The notes under the pieces are model-generated. The model was not told the DNA's origin. It did no database searches and saw nothing but the letters and a program-made list of their open reading frames with translations. The translations under genes were made by a program, and so were the position numbers. A DNA stretch of 57,422 nucleotides from an uncultured Clostridia bacterium (GTDB taxonomy: Bacteria; Bacillota; Dehalobacteriia; UBA4068; CALXSR01): contig CALXSR010000002.1 in NCBI GenBank assembly GCA_944391215.1, forward strand, positions 1-57,422, in the 5' to 3' direction. The number at the start of each line of letters is the position of its first letter. The stretch's first letter is position 1. Positions 7,747-18,432 of the stretch are shown here, one piece after another.

Positions 7747-8907
7747 TTATTTCATTCTCAAACCACGAATTTCGCGTACTGCTTTTGCCAAACTTTTAGC
7801 CACAATTTGCGCTTCTTCTACTGTATTGGAACCGCTAAAGCTAAACCGCAAAGAAGAAGCCAACCTTTCTTTCGGCAAATCCATTGCCTGTAATACATGG
7901 CTAAAAATATCTTTTCTGGAGGAACAAGCGGAACCGGCGGAAACACAAATACCATCTTGCTCTAAATAATGCAAAAGAACTTCAGCCGGCGCTCCCGGGA
8001 ATGATAAATTTAAGATATACGGCACGCCATTTTCGTCCATTTGGCTATTACTATAAAATTCTATTTGCTCTTTCTGCAGCCCCGTGCACAAAGCCTCGCA
8101 AACTGCCTGCATTCCCTGCATTCTAATCTTTCTTTGCGCCAAAGCTTCTGCAATTGCCACCCCAAAGGCAGCAATACCAGGCACATTTTCTGTTCCAGAA
8201 CGCATGCCCTTCTCTTGCCCGCCACCATTTAAGAGAGGCAAAATACGCACACCCTTTTTCACATATAATAAACCAATCCCTTTCGGCGCATGGATTTTAT
8301 GGCCGCTTGCCGAAAGAAAGTCTATTTTATTTTTTTTCACATCAATCGGCAATTTAGCAAAAGACTGTACGGCATCCACATGAAAATATACTTTATGAGA
8401 TAAGGCGGCTAGCGCACAACCAATTTCCGCAATGGGTTGTATCACACCGGTTTCATTATTTACATGCATACAGGAAACCAATAATGTCTCTTCCTTTACT
8501 TTAGCCAATAGGTCGGAGGCCTTCATGCGCCCATCCTTTTGCGGCATAACAACGCTTACTTGATAACCGTGATTTTCCAAAGCTTTTGCCGTTTGCAAAA
8601 TGGCCGGATGCTCAATTGCTGTAATCACCAAATGATTCTTTTTCCCTTTCCGATTTGCTTCAGCCAATCCTTTAAAAGCCCAATTATTGCTCTCGGTACC
8701 ACAACCAGTAAAATAAATTTCCTCGGCTTGCGCCCCAATCGCCAAAGCCGCTTTTTCTCTTGCATCCTGCACAATTTTTTCTGCCGCCAATCCCAAAGAA
8801 TACAGGGAAGAAGGATTGCCATAGTTTTGTCGCATAACCTCCAATGCTTTGGCAGCTGCTTTTTCACTTACCTGTGTTGTAGCGCTATTATCAAAATAAA
8901 TTACCAT
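7747..8907 (-). CDS. Cysteine desulfurase (NifS/IscS family)
   Basis: 386-residue PLP enzyme taking sulfur from cysteine to a persulfide. The PLP-binding lysine lies in SGHKIHAPKG; the active-site cysteine lies in SAGSACSSRKD; ETGVIQPI and HVDAVQSF are also typical. The ATG at 8907 is chosen because GAGG lies six bases before it; a TTG 12 bases upstream overlaps that site. The adjacent thiI makes this the likely NifZ-type sulfur donor for tRNA thiolation, as in Bacillus subtilis. No iscU follows, which argues against a general iron-sulfur-cluster role. Confidence 0.9.
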   Translation of the reverse strand: MVIYFDNSATTQVSEKAAAKALEVMRQNYGNPSSLYSLGLAAEKIVQDAREKAALAIGAQAEEIYFTGCGTESNNWAFKGLAEANRKGKKNHLVITAIEHPAILQTAKALENHGYQVSVVMPQKDGRMKASDLLAKVKEETLLVSCMHVNNETGVIQPIAEIGCALAALSHKVYFHVDAVQSFAKLPIDVKKNKIDFLSASGHKIHAPKGIGLLYVKKGVRILPLLNGGGQEKGMRSGTENVPGIAAFGVAIAEALAQRKIRMQGMQAVCEALCTGLQKEQIEFYSNSQMDENGVPYILNLSFPGAPAEVLLHYLEQDGICVSAGSACSSRKDIFSHVLQAMDLPKERLASSLRFSFSGSNTVEEAQIVAKSLAKAVREIRGLRMK

Positions 8908-8984
8908 CTTCAACCTCAATCAAATTCATCTTATTTCTTTTATTGCCATTAATTTTATTTTATCATGAAGCATAATGGAATGCA

Positions 8985-9012
8985 AAAGCGCCGGGTAAAA
9001 ACCCGGCGCTAA
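8985..9012 (-). terminator. Terminator after hppA
   Basis: A perfect 10-bp stem, AGCGCCGGGT (8987-8996) and ACCCGGCGCT (9001-9010), with a 4-base loop; TTTT follows on the minus strand. It separates hppA from the desulfurase-thiI pair. Confidence 0.8.
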
Positions 9013-9021
9013 AAGCTTTTT

Positions 9022-11073
9022 TTACATAAATAAAGGTGCGAATACTAAGGAAATAATGGTCATCAATTTAATCAAAATATTAATAGAAGGACCAGAAGTA
9101 TCTTTAAAGGGATCCCCTACCGTATCGCCATTTACCGCAGCGGCATGGGCCGAAGAACCTTTTCCACCATGATGGCCTTCTTCAATATACTTTTTAGCAT
9201 TATCCCAAGCACCACCGGCATTGGCCATCATAATCGCTAATAAGAAACCGCAAACCAAAGCGCCGGCCAATAAACCGCCCAAAGCTTCTTTGCCCAAGAA
9301 AGGCAATAAACCAACCACCAAAGGAATAATTACAGCCAGTAAGCTAGGCATAATCATTTCTTTTAAAGCGGCTCTGGTACTAATATCTACGCAACGGGCA
9401 TAATCCGGGTTGGCTTTTCCTTCCATTAAGCCGCTAATTTCTCTAAATTGACGGCGTACTTCATCAATCATATAACCAGCAGCACGTCCAACCGCCTGCA
9501 TGGTCATAGAAGAGAATAGGAAAGGCAACATCCCACCAATAAACAAACCAACAACCACACGGGGATCCATAATATTAATCGCCTCAATACCTACCGCCTG
9601 CGTATAAGCGGAGAACAAGGCTAACGCTGTTAAAGCCGCCGACCCAATTGCAAAACCTTTACCGATAGCAGCCGTTGTATTACCAACAGAGTCTAATTTA
9701 TCGGTAATTTGCCGAACAGATTTATCCAAGCCAGCCATTTCAGCAATACCGCCAGCATTATCAGAAATCGGCCCGTAGGCGTCAACAGCAACCGTCATTC
9801 CAGTAATGGAAAGCATACCAACAGCAGCCAAAGCAATACCGTATAAACCTGCAAATTGATATGCAATCAAAATAGCAGATACAATTACCACAATAGGCCA
9901 AGCAGTAGAACCCATACCGGTTGCAATACCAGAAATGATATTGGTGGCAGTACCGGTTTCACAAGATTTAGCAATTTCTTTTACCGGTTTATAATCTGCA
10001 GAGGTATAGTATTCCGTTAATTTCCCTATAATGAAACCGGCCAATAACCCGGCAATCGTTGCAAAGAAAACACCCAAATTGGTATAAGTTGCAGTAACCC
10101 CAAAAGAAGTTACAGTAAAGCTGGAAGGCAAAACAATATAAGTAATTGCAAACATACCAACAATGGCTAAAATCATGGCCACGATAGTACCCATATCCAA
10201 AGCTTTTTGCGGATTTCCACCTTCTTTGGCATTCACAAAGAAAGTACCAATAATAGAGGCAAAAACCCCTACAATACCAATCATCATAGGAACAATAACG
10301 CCTTCGCCATTGCTCCCAATCGATAAGGAAGCGCCTAAAGCAATCGCAGCAATGATAGAACCAACATAAGATTCAAATAAGTCAGACCCCATACCAGCTA
10401 CGTCCCCTACATTGTCCCCTACATTGTCAGCAACAACAGCAGGATTACGCGGATCATCTTCCGGGATACCAGCTTCTACTTTCCCAACCAAGTCTGCCCC
10501 AACGTCAGCAGCTTTCGTATAAATACCACCGCCAACACGACCAAACAAAGCAACCGAGGAAGCCCCCAAAGCAAACCCGTTAATTACGGAATTTTGACCT
10601 GGGAATAATAAGACAACAATTCCCAAGCCCAAAAGGCCTAAACCAATTACGCTCATTCCCATAACCGCGCCGCCAGAAAAAGCAACCTCCAAAGCTTTGT
10701 TCAAACCACTTTTTTCTGCTGCATGCGCAGTACGGCAGTTGGCTTTGGTAGCTACCCGCATCCCAATATTACCGGCCAAAATGGAACAAACCGCCCCAAT
10801 TACAAAGGCAATCGCCGTTGTTGGTTGCAAGCTATCGGACCCTTTTGTTAAGAAACCAACCACCAAAATAATGGCTGCCAAGCAAAAAATGAAAATAGCT
10901 AATGTTTTGTACTGACGTCCTAAGAAAGCCATCGCCCCTTCATGAATCGCGGCAGCGATTTCTTTCATTCTTTCATTACCAGGACTTACTTTATTGATTT
11001 TGCCAGTTAAATAAAAAGCAAAAAGCAAAGCAACAATCCCGGCAATGGGCGTGATGTAATACCACACTGACAT
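9022..11073 (-). CDS. hppA: K+-dependent membrane ion-translocating pyrophosphatase
   Basis: 683 residues, about 15 or more membrane segments. It couples pyrophosphate hydrolysis to outward pumping of H+ or Na+. The catalytic region [20 protein letters not shown] and the aspartate-rich [16 protein letters not shown] are intact. The K+-dependence marker is Ala in [10 protein letters not shown] (K+-independent enzymes have Lys there). Whether the ion is Na+ or H+ cannot be read safely. The gene lies 33 bases after secG in the run gap, pgk-tpiA, gpmI, eno, secG, hppA, suggesting joint expression with lower glycolysis and energy saving from pyrophosphate. Start ATG with GGGAGG upstream. Confidence 0.95.
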   Translation of the reverse strand: MSVWYYITPIAGIVALLFAFYLTGKINKVSPGNERMKEIAAAIHEGAMAFLGRQYKTLAIFIFCLAAIILVVGFLTKGSDSLQPTTAIAFVIGAVCSILAGNIGMRVATKANCRTAHAAEKSGLNKALEVAFSGGAVMGMSVIGLGLLGLGIVVLLFPGQNSVINGFALGASSVALFGRVGGGIYTKAADVGADLVGKVEAGIPEDDPRNPAVVADNVGDNVGDVAGMGSDLFESYVGSIIAAIALGASLSIGSNGEGVIVPMMIGIVGVFASIIGTFFVNAKEGGNPQKALDMGTIVAMILAIVGMFAITYIVLPSSFTVTSFGVTATYTNLGVFFATIAGLLAGFIIGKLTEYYTSADYKPVKEIAKSCETGTATNIISGIATGMGSTAWPIVVIVSAILIAYQFAGLYGIALAAVGMLSITGMTVAVDAYGPISDNAGGIAEMAGLDKSVRQITDKLDSVGNTTAAIGKGFAIGSAALTALALFSAYTQAVGIEAINIMDPRVVVGLFIGGMLPFLFSSMTMQAVGRAAGYMIDEVRRQFREISGLMEGKANPDYARCVDISTRAALKEMIMPSLLAVIIPLVVGLLPFLGKEALGGLLAGALVCGFLLAIMMANAGGAWDNAKKYIEEGHHGGKGSSAHAAAVNGDTVGDPFKDTSGPSINILIKLMTIISLVFAPLFM

Positions 11074-11106
11074 TACTCTTTTCCTCCCTATATTCTTTTG
11101 TTATTA

Positions 11107-11328
11107 CTACATTAAAGCGATAATAAATGTGAAAACCATAAAGATAGCGGCCAAAATTTTGGATAATTTCGCTAACTTTTCATCCAAGCCTTTGCTTTTA
11201 CCAAAAACTGCTTCCGCTCCCCCGGCAATGGAACCCGATAAACCAGCGGCATGTCCCGATTGTAATAACACGGTCGCAATTAATCCAAGAGAAACTAAGA
11301 TTTGGATGATCATGAGTACTGTCCTCAT
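11107..11328 (-). CDS. secG: Preprotein translocase subunit SecG
   Basis: 73 residues with two membrane segments (about 3-22 and 53-72) around the loop HAAGLSGSIAGGAEAVFGKSKG, which is characteristic of SecG. It is a small subunit of the SecYEG channel in the cytoplasmic membrane. In many Firmicutes secG sits between enolase and rnr-smpB-ssrA; here eno is upstream as expected, but hppA, a desulfurase gene and thiI separate it from rnr. A promoter-like sequence lies in the gap after eno. Confidence 0.93.
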   Translation of the reverse strand: MRTVLMIIQILVSLGLIATVLLQSGHAAGLSGSIAGGAEAVFGKSKGLDEKLAKLSKILAAIFMVFTFIIALM

Positions 11329-11385
11329 TCAATTTCACCACCTGTTTGCCCCAAATTTGCAAAAACGTATTTCACAGTAACTGCT

Positions 11386-11414
11386 ATTTTAACATAAATC
11401 ACCTACAAACACAA
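11386..11414 (-). promoter_or_regulatory. Probable sigma-A promoter of secG-hppA
   Basis: TTGTGT and TAAAAT on the minus strand are spaced 17 bases apart, ending about 58 bases before the secG start. It could give secG-hppA a transcript separate from the glycolytic genes. Sequence match only. Confidence 0.6.
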
Positions 11415-11436
11415 TGTTTCAAGCAGTTTTTTTCCT

Positions 11437-12741
<1,305 letters not shown>

Positions 12742-12761
12742 TCAATTATAAAATAAAATGC

Positions 12762-14312
12762 TTAAATTTCTCGATCTATTAAACTTTGTCCCGTCATTTC
12801 TTGCGGTTTTTCTATTTGCATTAATTGCAAAATCGTTGGAGCAACATCTTGTAAACTGCCATACTCCCGCAATAAGTAGTTTTTATATGTTTCTGAAATT
12901 AAAATACAAGGTACATCATTTACCGTATGCGCAGTATGCGGTTCTCCATTTTCATTTATCATTTGTTCCACATTGCCATGGTCGGCAATGATTAAAACAC
13001 TACCCTGTTTTTCCTGCACCGCCTGCACAATTTCTCCCAGGCAGCCATCCACAAATTCTACCGCTTGTACAGCCGCAGCAAATTTGCCGGTATGACCTAC
13101 CATATCGGGATTGGCAAAATTGATTAAATAAAAATCATATTTATTCTCCGCAATTTTTGCTAAAAGAGCATCCGTTACCTTACGAGCGCTCATTTCTGGT
13201 TGCAAATCATAAGTTGCCACTTTGGGGGATGGAATTAACAACCTTTCTTCTCCCTCATAAGGTGGCTCTACTCGACCATTAAAAAAGAAAGTAATATGCG
13301 CATATTTTTCCGTCTCTGCAATGCGGAACTGGGTTTTACCATGTTCAGCTAAAACCTGACTTAAAATATGCTCTAAATTGCGCTTACCAAAAGCTACCGG
13401 CGCTTGGATCGTTTCATCATAACTGGTCATGCAGACAAAATTGGTTGCTGGCGGCAAATAACCGCGGTCAAAAAAGTTAAATTCTTGCGCTACAAAAGCA
13501 CTGGTTATTTCTCGCGCTCTATCCGCGCGAAAATTGTAAAAAATAACAGAATCTCCATCACAGATATTTCCAATGGGTTCCCCATCCGCATAAACAACAG
13601 CTGGCTGCATAAACTCATCTGTAATACCTTCATCATAACTTCTTTGCACTGCTTCTTCCGCCGTACTTACCTGAGTCCCCTCACCCCAAACCATGGCCCG
13701 ATAGGCCAGCTCAATTCTTTCCCAACGTTTATCGCGGTCCATCGCATAATAGCGACCAGTTATGGTAGCAATTTGGCCGCAATTTAATTCTTTTAAATAA
13801 TCGTCCAGTTTTTGCACATAACCCAATCCGCTTTTTGGCGGAGTATCGCGCCCGTCTAAAAAACAATGCACAAATATTTTATTTAAGCCGCGCCTTTTGG
13901 CCATTGCTAAAAGAGCAAATAAATGATCAATATGGCTATGTACGCCGCCATCCGAAAGTAAACCCATAAAATGAACTGCATTGCCACGCGCTTTAGCTTT
14001 ATCGAATGCGGCAGCAATCACTGGATTTTGTTCTAAACTGCCATCTGCAATTGATTTACTAATAAAAGTAATATCCTGATAGACAATACGACCGGCGCCA
14101 ATATTCAAGTGTCCCACTTCAGAATTTCCCATTTGTCCCGCTGGTAACCCAACAGCCCCGCCGCTAGTTTGCAAAATAGTATGCGGATATTCTTTATTTA
14201 AACGATCAAAATTGGGCAACTTCGCTTTACTTAAAGCATCGCCGGGGCCGCCTTGCGGCAATCCCCAGCCATCCAAAATCATCAACATAACCGGTTTTTT
14301 TTGGCTTTCCAT
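12762..14312 (-). CDS. gpmI: 2,3-bisphosphoglycerate-independent phosphoglycerate mutase
   Basis: 516 residues. Interconverts 3- and 2-phosphoglycerate using two Mn2+ and a phosphoserine intermediate. The catalytic serine lies in GQMGNSEVGHLNIGAG. Metal ligands are visible in MLMILDGWG and near the C-terminus in LIIADHGNVEQM. I chose the ATG at 14312 because AAAGGAG precedes it; upstream in-frame codons would overlap pgk-tpiA. The gene begins 19 bases after the pgk-tpiA stop, so it is in the same operon. Confidence 0.96.
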   Translation of the reverse strand: MESQKKPVMLMILDGWGLPQGGPGDALSKAKLPNFDRLNKEYPHTILQTSGGAVGLPAGQMGNSEVGHLNIGAGRIVYQDITFISKSIADGSLEQNPVIAAAFDKAKARGNAVHFMGLLSDGGVHSHIDHLFALLAMAKRRGLNKIFVHCFLDGRDTPPKSGLGYVQKLDDYLKELNCGQIATITGRYYAMDRDKRWERIELAYRAMVWGEGTQVSTAEEAVQRSYDEGITDEFMQPAVVYADGEPIGNICDGDSVIFYNFRADRAREITSAFVAQEFNFFDRGYLPPATNFVCMTSYDETIQAPVAFGKRNLEHILSQVLAEHGKTQFRIAETEKYAHITFFFNGRVEPPYEGEERLLIPSPKVATYDLQPEMSARKVTDALLAKIAENKYDFYLINFANPDMVGHTGKFAAAVQAVEFVDGCLGEIVQAVQEKQGSVLIIADHGNVEQMINENGEPHTAHTVNDVPCILISETYKNYLLREYGSLQDVAPTILQLMQIEKPQEMTGQSLIDREI

Positions 14313-14331
14313 GATTACTCCTTTATTTGCA

Positions 14332-16278
14332 TTATCGATATGAATTCGCCATATCGGCAAAGGTGGCAGCATCCAAGCTGGAACCGCCCACTAATACGCC
14401 GTCAATATCTTCACAAGCCATCAGTTCTTGTATATTATGCGGTTTTACACTGCCACCATATAAAATGCGGATGGAATTGGCCGTATCTTTATCCCACATA
14501 CGCACCAACTGTTTCCGAATATAACAAGCAGCCTCCTGCGCATCTTGCGCTTTTGCAGCTACTCCAGTGCCAATTGCCCAAATTGGTTCATAAGCGATCA
14601 ACAGACGGGCTGCATGTGCCCGATCAATTGCGGAAAGACATTCCCTGATTTGTTTACACAAAACACTATGCGTTTCTTCCGCTTGCCTTTGCGCCAATGT
14701 TTCCCCAACGCAAACCATAGGAATTAAACCATGGGCAAACGCTGCTACTGCCTTTCTGCCAACTTCCTGGTCGGTATCACCAAAAAACTGTCTCCTTTCC
14801 GAATGACCACAAAGCACATACCGACAACCGGCGGCAATCAACATGGGAGCAGAAATTTCTCCGGTAAAAGCACCGGAGGCCCGCCAATACATATTTTGCC
14901 CACCCCAATAAATATTACTTCCAGCCGCTTCCGAAGCGACAATAGGAATATCAATAAAAGGCGGGAAAATAATAATTTCCGCTTCGCTTCCGGAGACCAT
15001 CGTACGCAAAGCAGCAATATTTTCTTTTGCTTCTAATGGTGTTTTATGCATTTTCCAATTACCAGCAATAATAGGCCGACGGGCAATCTCTTTCCCTGTC
15101 TTTTTGTCCAATAAAGCAGCAACCCCGGGCAAAGTGCTGCCTTCTAACATTTTTAAAGAGGCCCCACCGCCAGTAGAAATATGACTGATTTGTTCTTCCA
15201 CCCCTAATTTATGGATAGCCGCTAAAGAATCGCCGCCACCTACAATAGAAAGGCAATCCGTTTCCCCAATGGCCCTGGCCACGCCTTCCGTACCGGCAGC
15301 AAAATTATCAATTTCAAAAACCCCCATAGGGCCATTCCAAACAACCGTTTTCGATTGACGGATAATTTCAGCATAAATGGCAACCGTCCGCGGGCCAATA
15401 TCAACCGCCATCCAATTTTCCGGAATGGCGTCGACGGAAACGACCCGATAAGGCGCATCCTCTGCCAAATGATCTGTTACAACTACATCAACGGGTAATT
15501 TAATCTTATCAGCCTCTTCCTGAGCCAAAAGAGTTTGCGCCCAATCCAAATTATCTTTTTCTACAAAAGATTTTTGCATGTTATAGCCCTGCGCCAGTAA
15601 AAAGGTATTGGCCATACCGCCGCCAATCAGCAAGGAATCCACCTTATTTAACAGATTTTTAATAACGCCGATTTTATCAGACACTTTGGAACCGCCCATA
15701 ATAGCGGTAAAGGGATGTTCTGCTCCTGCTAAAGCAGTATCCATTGCTTTAATTTCTTTATTTAGCAAAAACCCCGATACTGCCGGCAAATATTGGGCAA
15801 TACCAGTGGTAGAGGCATGCGCCCGATGCGCTGTTCCAAAAGCGTCATTCACATAAATATCAGCCAAAGAAGCTAGTTTTGAAGCGAAAGCCGAATCATT
15901 AGCTTCTTCTTCCGGATAAAAACGCAAGTTTTCCAAAAGCATCACTTGTCCCGGTTGCAATTCGTTTGCTTGTTTTTTTACCTCTTCCCCAATACAATCT
16001 TCCAGATAGAACACTTTTGTTTCCAATAATTCTTGTAATCTTTGGGCAACTGGTTTTAAACGAAACTCTTCTTTTACCTGTCCTTTTGGTCGTCCCAAAT
16101 GGGAGAGTAAAATAACCGCCGCGCCATGCCCCAAAAGATAATTGATGGTTGGCAACGCAGCAATAATGCGACTGTCATCGGTAATTTCTTTATTCTCATT
16201 TAAGGGAACATTAAAATCGACCCGTACCAATACCTTTTTCCCTTTTACATCCACATCGGCTACGGTTTTTTTATTCAT
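14332..16278 (-). CDS. pgk-tpiA: Phosphoglycerate kinase-triosephosphate isomerase fusion
   Basis: One 648-residue frame encodes two glycolytic enzymes. Residues 1 to about 395 are a full phosphoglycerate kinase: VRVDFNVPL, LLSHLGRPKG, LLENLRFY, the hinge and GGGDSLAAI. From RRPIIAGNWKMHK onward is a complete triosephosphate isomerase with catalytic Lys (NWKMHK), His (LCGHSERR), Glu (AYEPIWAIGTG) and the phosphate loop YGGSVKP. The linker KKTGKEIA is very short and no stop or frameshift is present. Such a fusion is known in Thermotoga maritima; most Firmicutes have separate genes. The ATG at 16278 is preceded by AAAGGAGAGG. gap lies upstream and gpmI downstream. Confidence 0.95.
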   Translation of the reverse strand: MNKKTVADVDVKGKKVLVRVDFNVPLNENKEITDDSRIIAALPTINYLLGHGAAVILLSHLGRPKGQVKEEFRLKPVAQRLQELLETKVFYLEDCIGEEVKKQANELQPGQVMLLENLRFYPEEEANDSAFASKLASLADIYVNDAFGTAHRAHASTTGIAQYLPAVSGFLLNKEIKAMDTALAGAEHPFTAIMGGSKVSDKIGVIKNLLNKVDSLLIGGGMANTFLLAQGYNMQKSFVEKDNLDWAQTLLAQEEADKIKLPVDVVVTDHLAEDAPYRVVSVDAIPENWMAVDIGPRTVAIYAEIIRQSKTVVWNGPMGVFEIDNFAAGTEGVARAIGETDCLSIVGGGDSLAAIHKLGVEEQISHISTGGGASLKMLEGSTLPGVAALLDKKTGKEIARRPIIAGNWKMHKTPLEAKENIAALRTMVSGSEAEIIIFPPFIDIPIVASEAAGSNIYWGGQNMYWRASGAFTGEISAPMLIAAGCRYVLCGHSERRQFFGDTDQEVGRKAVAAFAHGLIPMVCVGETLAQRQAEETHSVLCKQIRECLSAIDRAHAARLLIAYEPIWAIGTGVAAKAQDAQEAACYIRKQLVRMWDKDTANSIRILYGGSVKPHNIQELMACEDIDGVLVGGSSLDAATFADMANSYR

Positions 16279-16307
16279 TTTGCCTACGACCTCTCCTTTT
16301 ATTTTAC

Positions 16308-16333
16308 AAGGCAGGCGGAAAACCGCCTGCCTT
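16308..16333 (-). promoter_or_regulatory. Strong hairpin between gap and pgk-tpiA
   Basis: Perfect 11-bp stem AAGGCAGGCGG (16308-16318) and CCGCCTGCCTT (16323-16333) with a 4-base loop. On the minus strand it is followed by GTAAAATAAAAGG rather than a clear T-run, so termination would be partial at most. A stable stem at this place could set the gap to pgk ratio by partial termination or by protecting the 3' end of a processed gap mRNA. The role is inferred. Confidence 0.6.
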
Positions 16334-16353
16334 ATTGCAAACATAATAAAAAA

Positions 16354-17361
16354 TTATAATCCCTGCTTTATAATATAACGCACTAAATCAGCTACACGAC
16401 AAGTATAACCCCACTCATTGTCGTACCAAGCGATAATTTTAGCTAAATTTCCCCCTACTACCATAGTAGAAAGAGCATCCACAATTGTAGAACGGCTATC
16501 CCCATTATAATCGACAGAAACCAAAGGTTCTAAAGATACGCCTAAAATCCCCTGTAATTCATTAGCTTCCGCTTTTTGCAAAGCCTGATTGATTTCTTCT
16601 GCACTTGCTTCTTTTTTCAACTCCACTGTTAAATCTACCACAGATACATTGGGGGTTGGTACCCGTAAAGCAAACCCATTCAATTTCCCCTTTAATTGCG
16701 GTAAAACCTTAGCTACCGCCCGTGCAGCGCCAGTTGTAGTAGGTATAATAGAACAGGCCGCTGCTCGCGCCCTTCTCAAATCTTTATGGGTTTTATCCAA
16801 AACCTGCTGATCATTGGTATAAGAATGGATGGTAGTCATAAGTCCTTTTTCAATACCAAATTCTGCATCAATCACTTTTGCCAAAGGAGCCAAACAGTTC
16901 GTAGTACAAGAAGCATTAGAAATAATACGATGGTTTTGCGGATCATAATCTTTTTCATTGACCCCATAAACCAAAGTAACATCTTCATTTTTCCCTGGAG
17001 CTGTTAAAACCACTTTTTTAGCGCCAGCTTCAATATGGGCCATTGCTTTTTCAGCGCTATTAAATTTGCCAGTTGATTCCACAACTAAATCAACCCCAAG
17101 CGCTTTCCATGGTAAATTCGCGGGGTTTTCTTCTCTAATGACTTTCACTTTTTTCCCATCAATTTGTAAGTAATCTTCGCCAGCCACCACTTCTTTTTGA
17201 TATCTACCATGCGTAGAATCGTATTTTAGTAGATGCGCCAATGTTTCACTGTTGGCCCGCGCATTGATGGCGACCAATTCCCAAGCGGGATCATCAAAAG
17301 CTATCCGAAAAAAAAGGCGCCCAATTCGCCCAAATCCGTTGATAGCAATTTTAACTGACAT
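16354..17361 (-). CDS. gap: Glyceraldehyde-3-phosphate dehydrogenase (glycolytic type)
   Basis: 335 residues. Oxidises glyceraldehyde 3-phosphate with NAD and phosphate. NAD-binding INGFGRIGRLFFR opens the protein; the catalytic cysteine is in SNASCTTNCLAP; the His partner is in TTIHSYTNDQ; WYDNEWGYTCR closes the catalytic domain. It is the first gene of the glycolytic run, and no CggR-type repressor lies upstream, unlike in Bacillus. Start ATG with AGGAGGG upstream. Confidence 0.97.
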   Translation of the reverse strand: MSVKIAINGFGRIGRLFFRIAFDDPAWELVAINARANSETLAHLLKYDSTHGRYQKEVVAGEDYLQIDGKKVKVIREENPANLPWKALGVDLVVESTGKFNSAEKAMAHIEAGAKKVVLTAPGKNEDVTLVYGVNEKDYDPQNHRIISNASCTTNCLAPLAKVIDAEFGIEKGLMTTIHSYTNDQQVLDKTHKDLRRARAAACSIIPTTTGAARAVAKVLPQLKGKLNGFALRVPTPNVSVVDLTVELKKEASAEEINQALQKAEANELQGILGVSLEPLVSVDYNGDSRSTIVDALSTMVVGGNLAKIIAWYDNEWGYTCRVADLVRYIIKQGL

Positions 17362-17436
17362 GTAAAAACCCTCCTAAAATTATTACTATGTCACCTACGA
17401 TAGGCTGAATGGCAACAATATATCTTTTCTAGACAA

Positions 17437-17459
17437 AATGATAAAATCCTTTTATCATT
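17437..17459 (-). terminator. Probable terminator of the uvr-rapZ-whiA run
   Basis: A 10-bp stem, AATGATAAAA (17437-17446) with TTTTATCATT (17450-17459), loop of three. TTTTGTC-like sequence follows on the minus strand. The stem is AT-rich, so efficiency may be modest. Confidence 0.5.
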
Positions 17460-17477
17460 CCATTACAAAAGAATATT

Positions 17478-18419
17478 TTATTCCGAATTTCCACGCAAAT
17501 CGGCAGCAATCTCCTCAATTTTTTTCATACGGTGATTAACACCGGATTTTCCAATAGGAGGGCTTAACATAGCGCCTAGCTCCTTAAAGGAAATATCCGG
17601 GTGCTCTAAGCGCAGTTGCGCCAACTCACGTAAAGGATAATCCAATCCTTCCCAACCCAGCTTTTCAATAATAAATTTAATTTCTTCTTGTTGTCGAATT
17701 GCGGCGTTTACCGTTTTATTTAAATTAGCTGTTTCACAATTCACCAAACGGTTTACCTGATTGCGCATCCCCTTATAAACCCGCGTATTTTCCAAAGCCA
17801 ATAAAGCTTGATGTGCTCCAATGATATTCAAAAAATCTGCAATTTGTTCACTTTCCTTTAAATAAACGACATGGCCATTTTTTCGATTACCAAGTTTTCC
17901 TTGTAAGCCAAAGTTGCCCATTAAATCGATTAATAATTTACAATGCGCTAAATCCGAACTTACAATTTCCAAATGATAGTCGTTTTCCGGATTACTTACC
18001 GAACCGCCGCCCAAAAAAGCTCCCCGTAAATAGGCCCTTTGGCAGCATTTATTATGCAAAAGTTTTTCCGTAGCGCCCTCTATATTTTCGCCTTCTTCAC
18101 CAATTCCCAAACAAGACAAAATAGCCATTACCCCGTTTTGCGGAGGAATACGCACAGTAAACATTTGCTGTTTTTTTAAGCGATCATTGCGAAAAACCAC
18201 AATTTCAGTTTCTACAGAGAATAATTCTTTGGCCAATTTCACCATTTTACGGGCAGCAGCAGCATTTTTCGTTGTCATAGAAATAGAAATTTTATGCTCC
18301 GTACCAATATGCACATTGCCTTCCATCCGTAAAAAGGCCGTAAATTCCGCCCGGTTACAACAAGATTTCTGCGAAACCGTACGCGCCAATTCATTTTTCG
18401 CTGTGCTGGAAAAGGACAA
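17478..18419 (-). CDS. whiA: DNA-binding protein WhiA
   Basis: 313 residues. The N-terminal half is the degenerate LAGLIDADG-like domain (AYLRGAFLGGGSVSNPENDYHLEI); the C-terminal half is a helix-turn-helix (LAQLRLEHPDISFKELGAMLSPPIGKSGVNHRMKKI, seen in part as SFKELGAMLSPPIGKSGVNH). WhiA proteins affect cell division and, in actinobacteria, sporulation. The start is a TTG with AAGGAGGGG six bases upstream. rapZ is 13 bases upstream. The yvcK gene that usually sits between rapZ and whiA in Firmicutes is absent. Confidence 0.94.
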   Translation of the reverse strand: MSFSSTAKNELARTVSQKSCCNRAEFTAFLRMEGNVHIGTEHKISISMTTKNAAAARKMVKLAKELFSVETEIVVFRNDRLKKQQMFTVRIPPQNGVMAILSCLGIGEEGENIEGATEKLLHNKCCQRAYLRGAFLGGGSVSNPENDYHLEIVSSDLAHCKLLIDLMGNFGLQGKLGNRKNGHVVYLKESEQIADFLNIIGAHQALLALENTRVYKGMRNQVNRLVNCETANLNKTVNAAIRQQEEIKFIIEKLGWEGLDYPLRELAQLRLEHPDISFKELGAMLSPPIGKSGVNHRMKKIEEIAADLRGNSE

Positions 18420-18432
18420 ATGCTTCCCCTCC

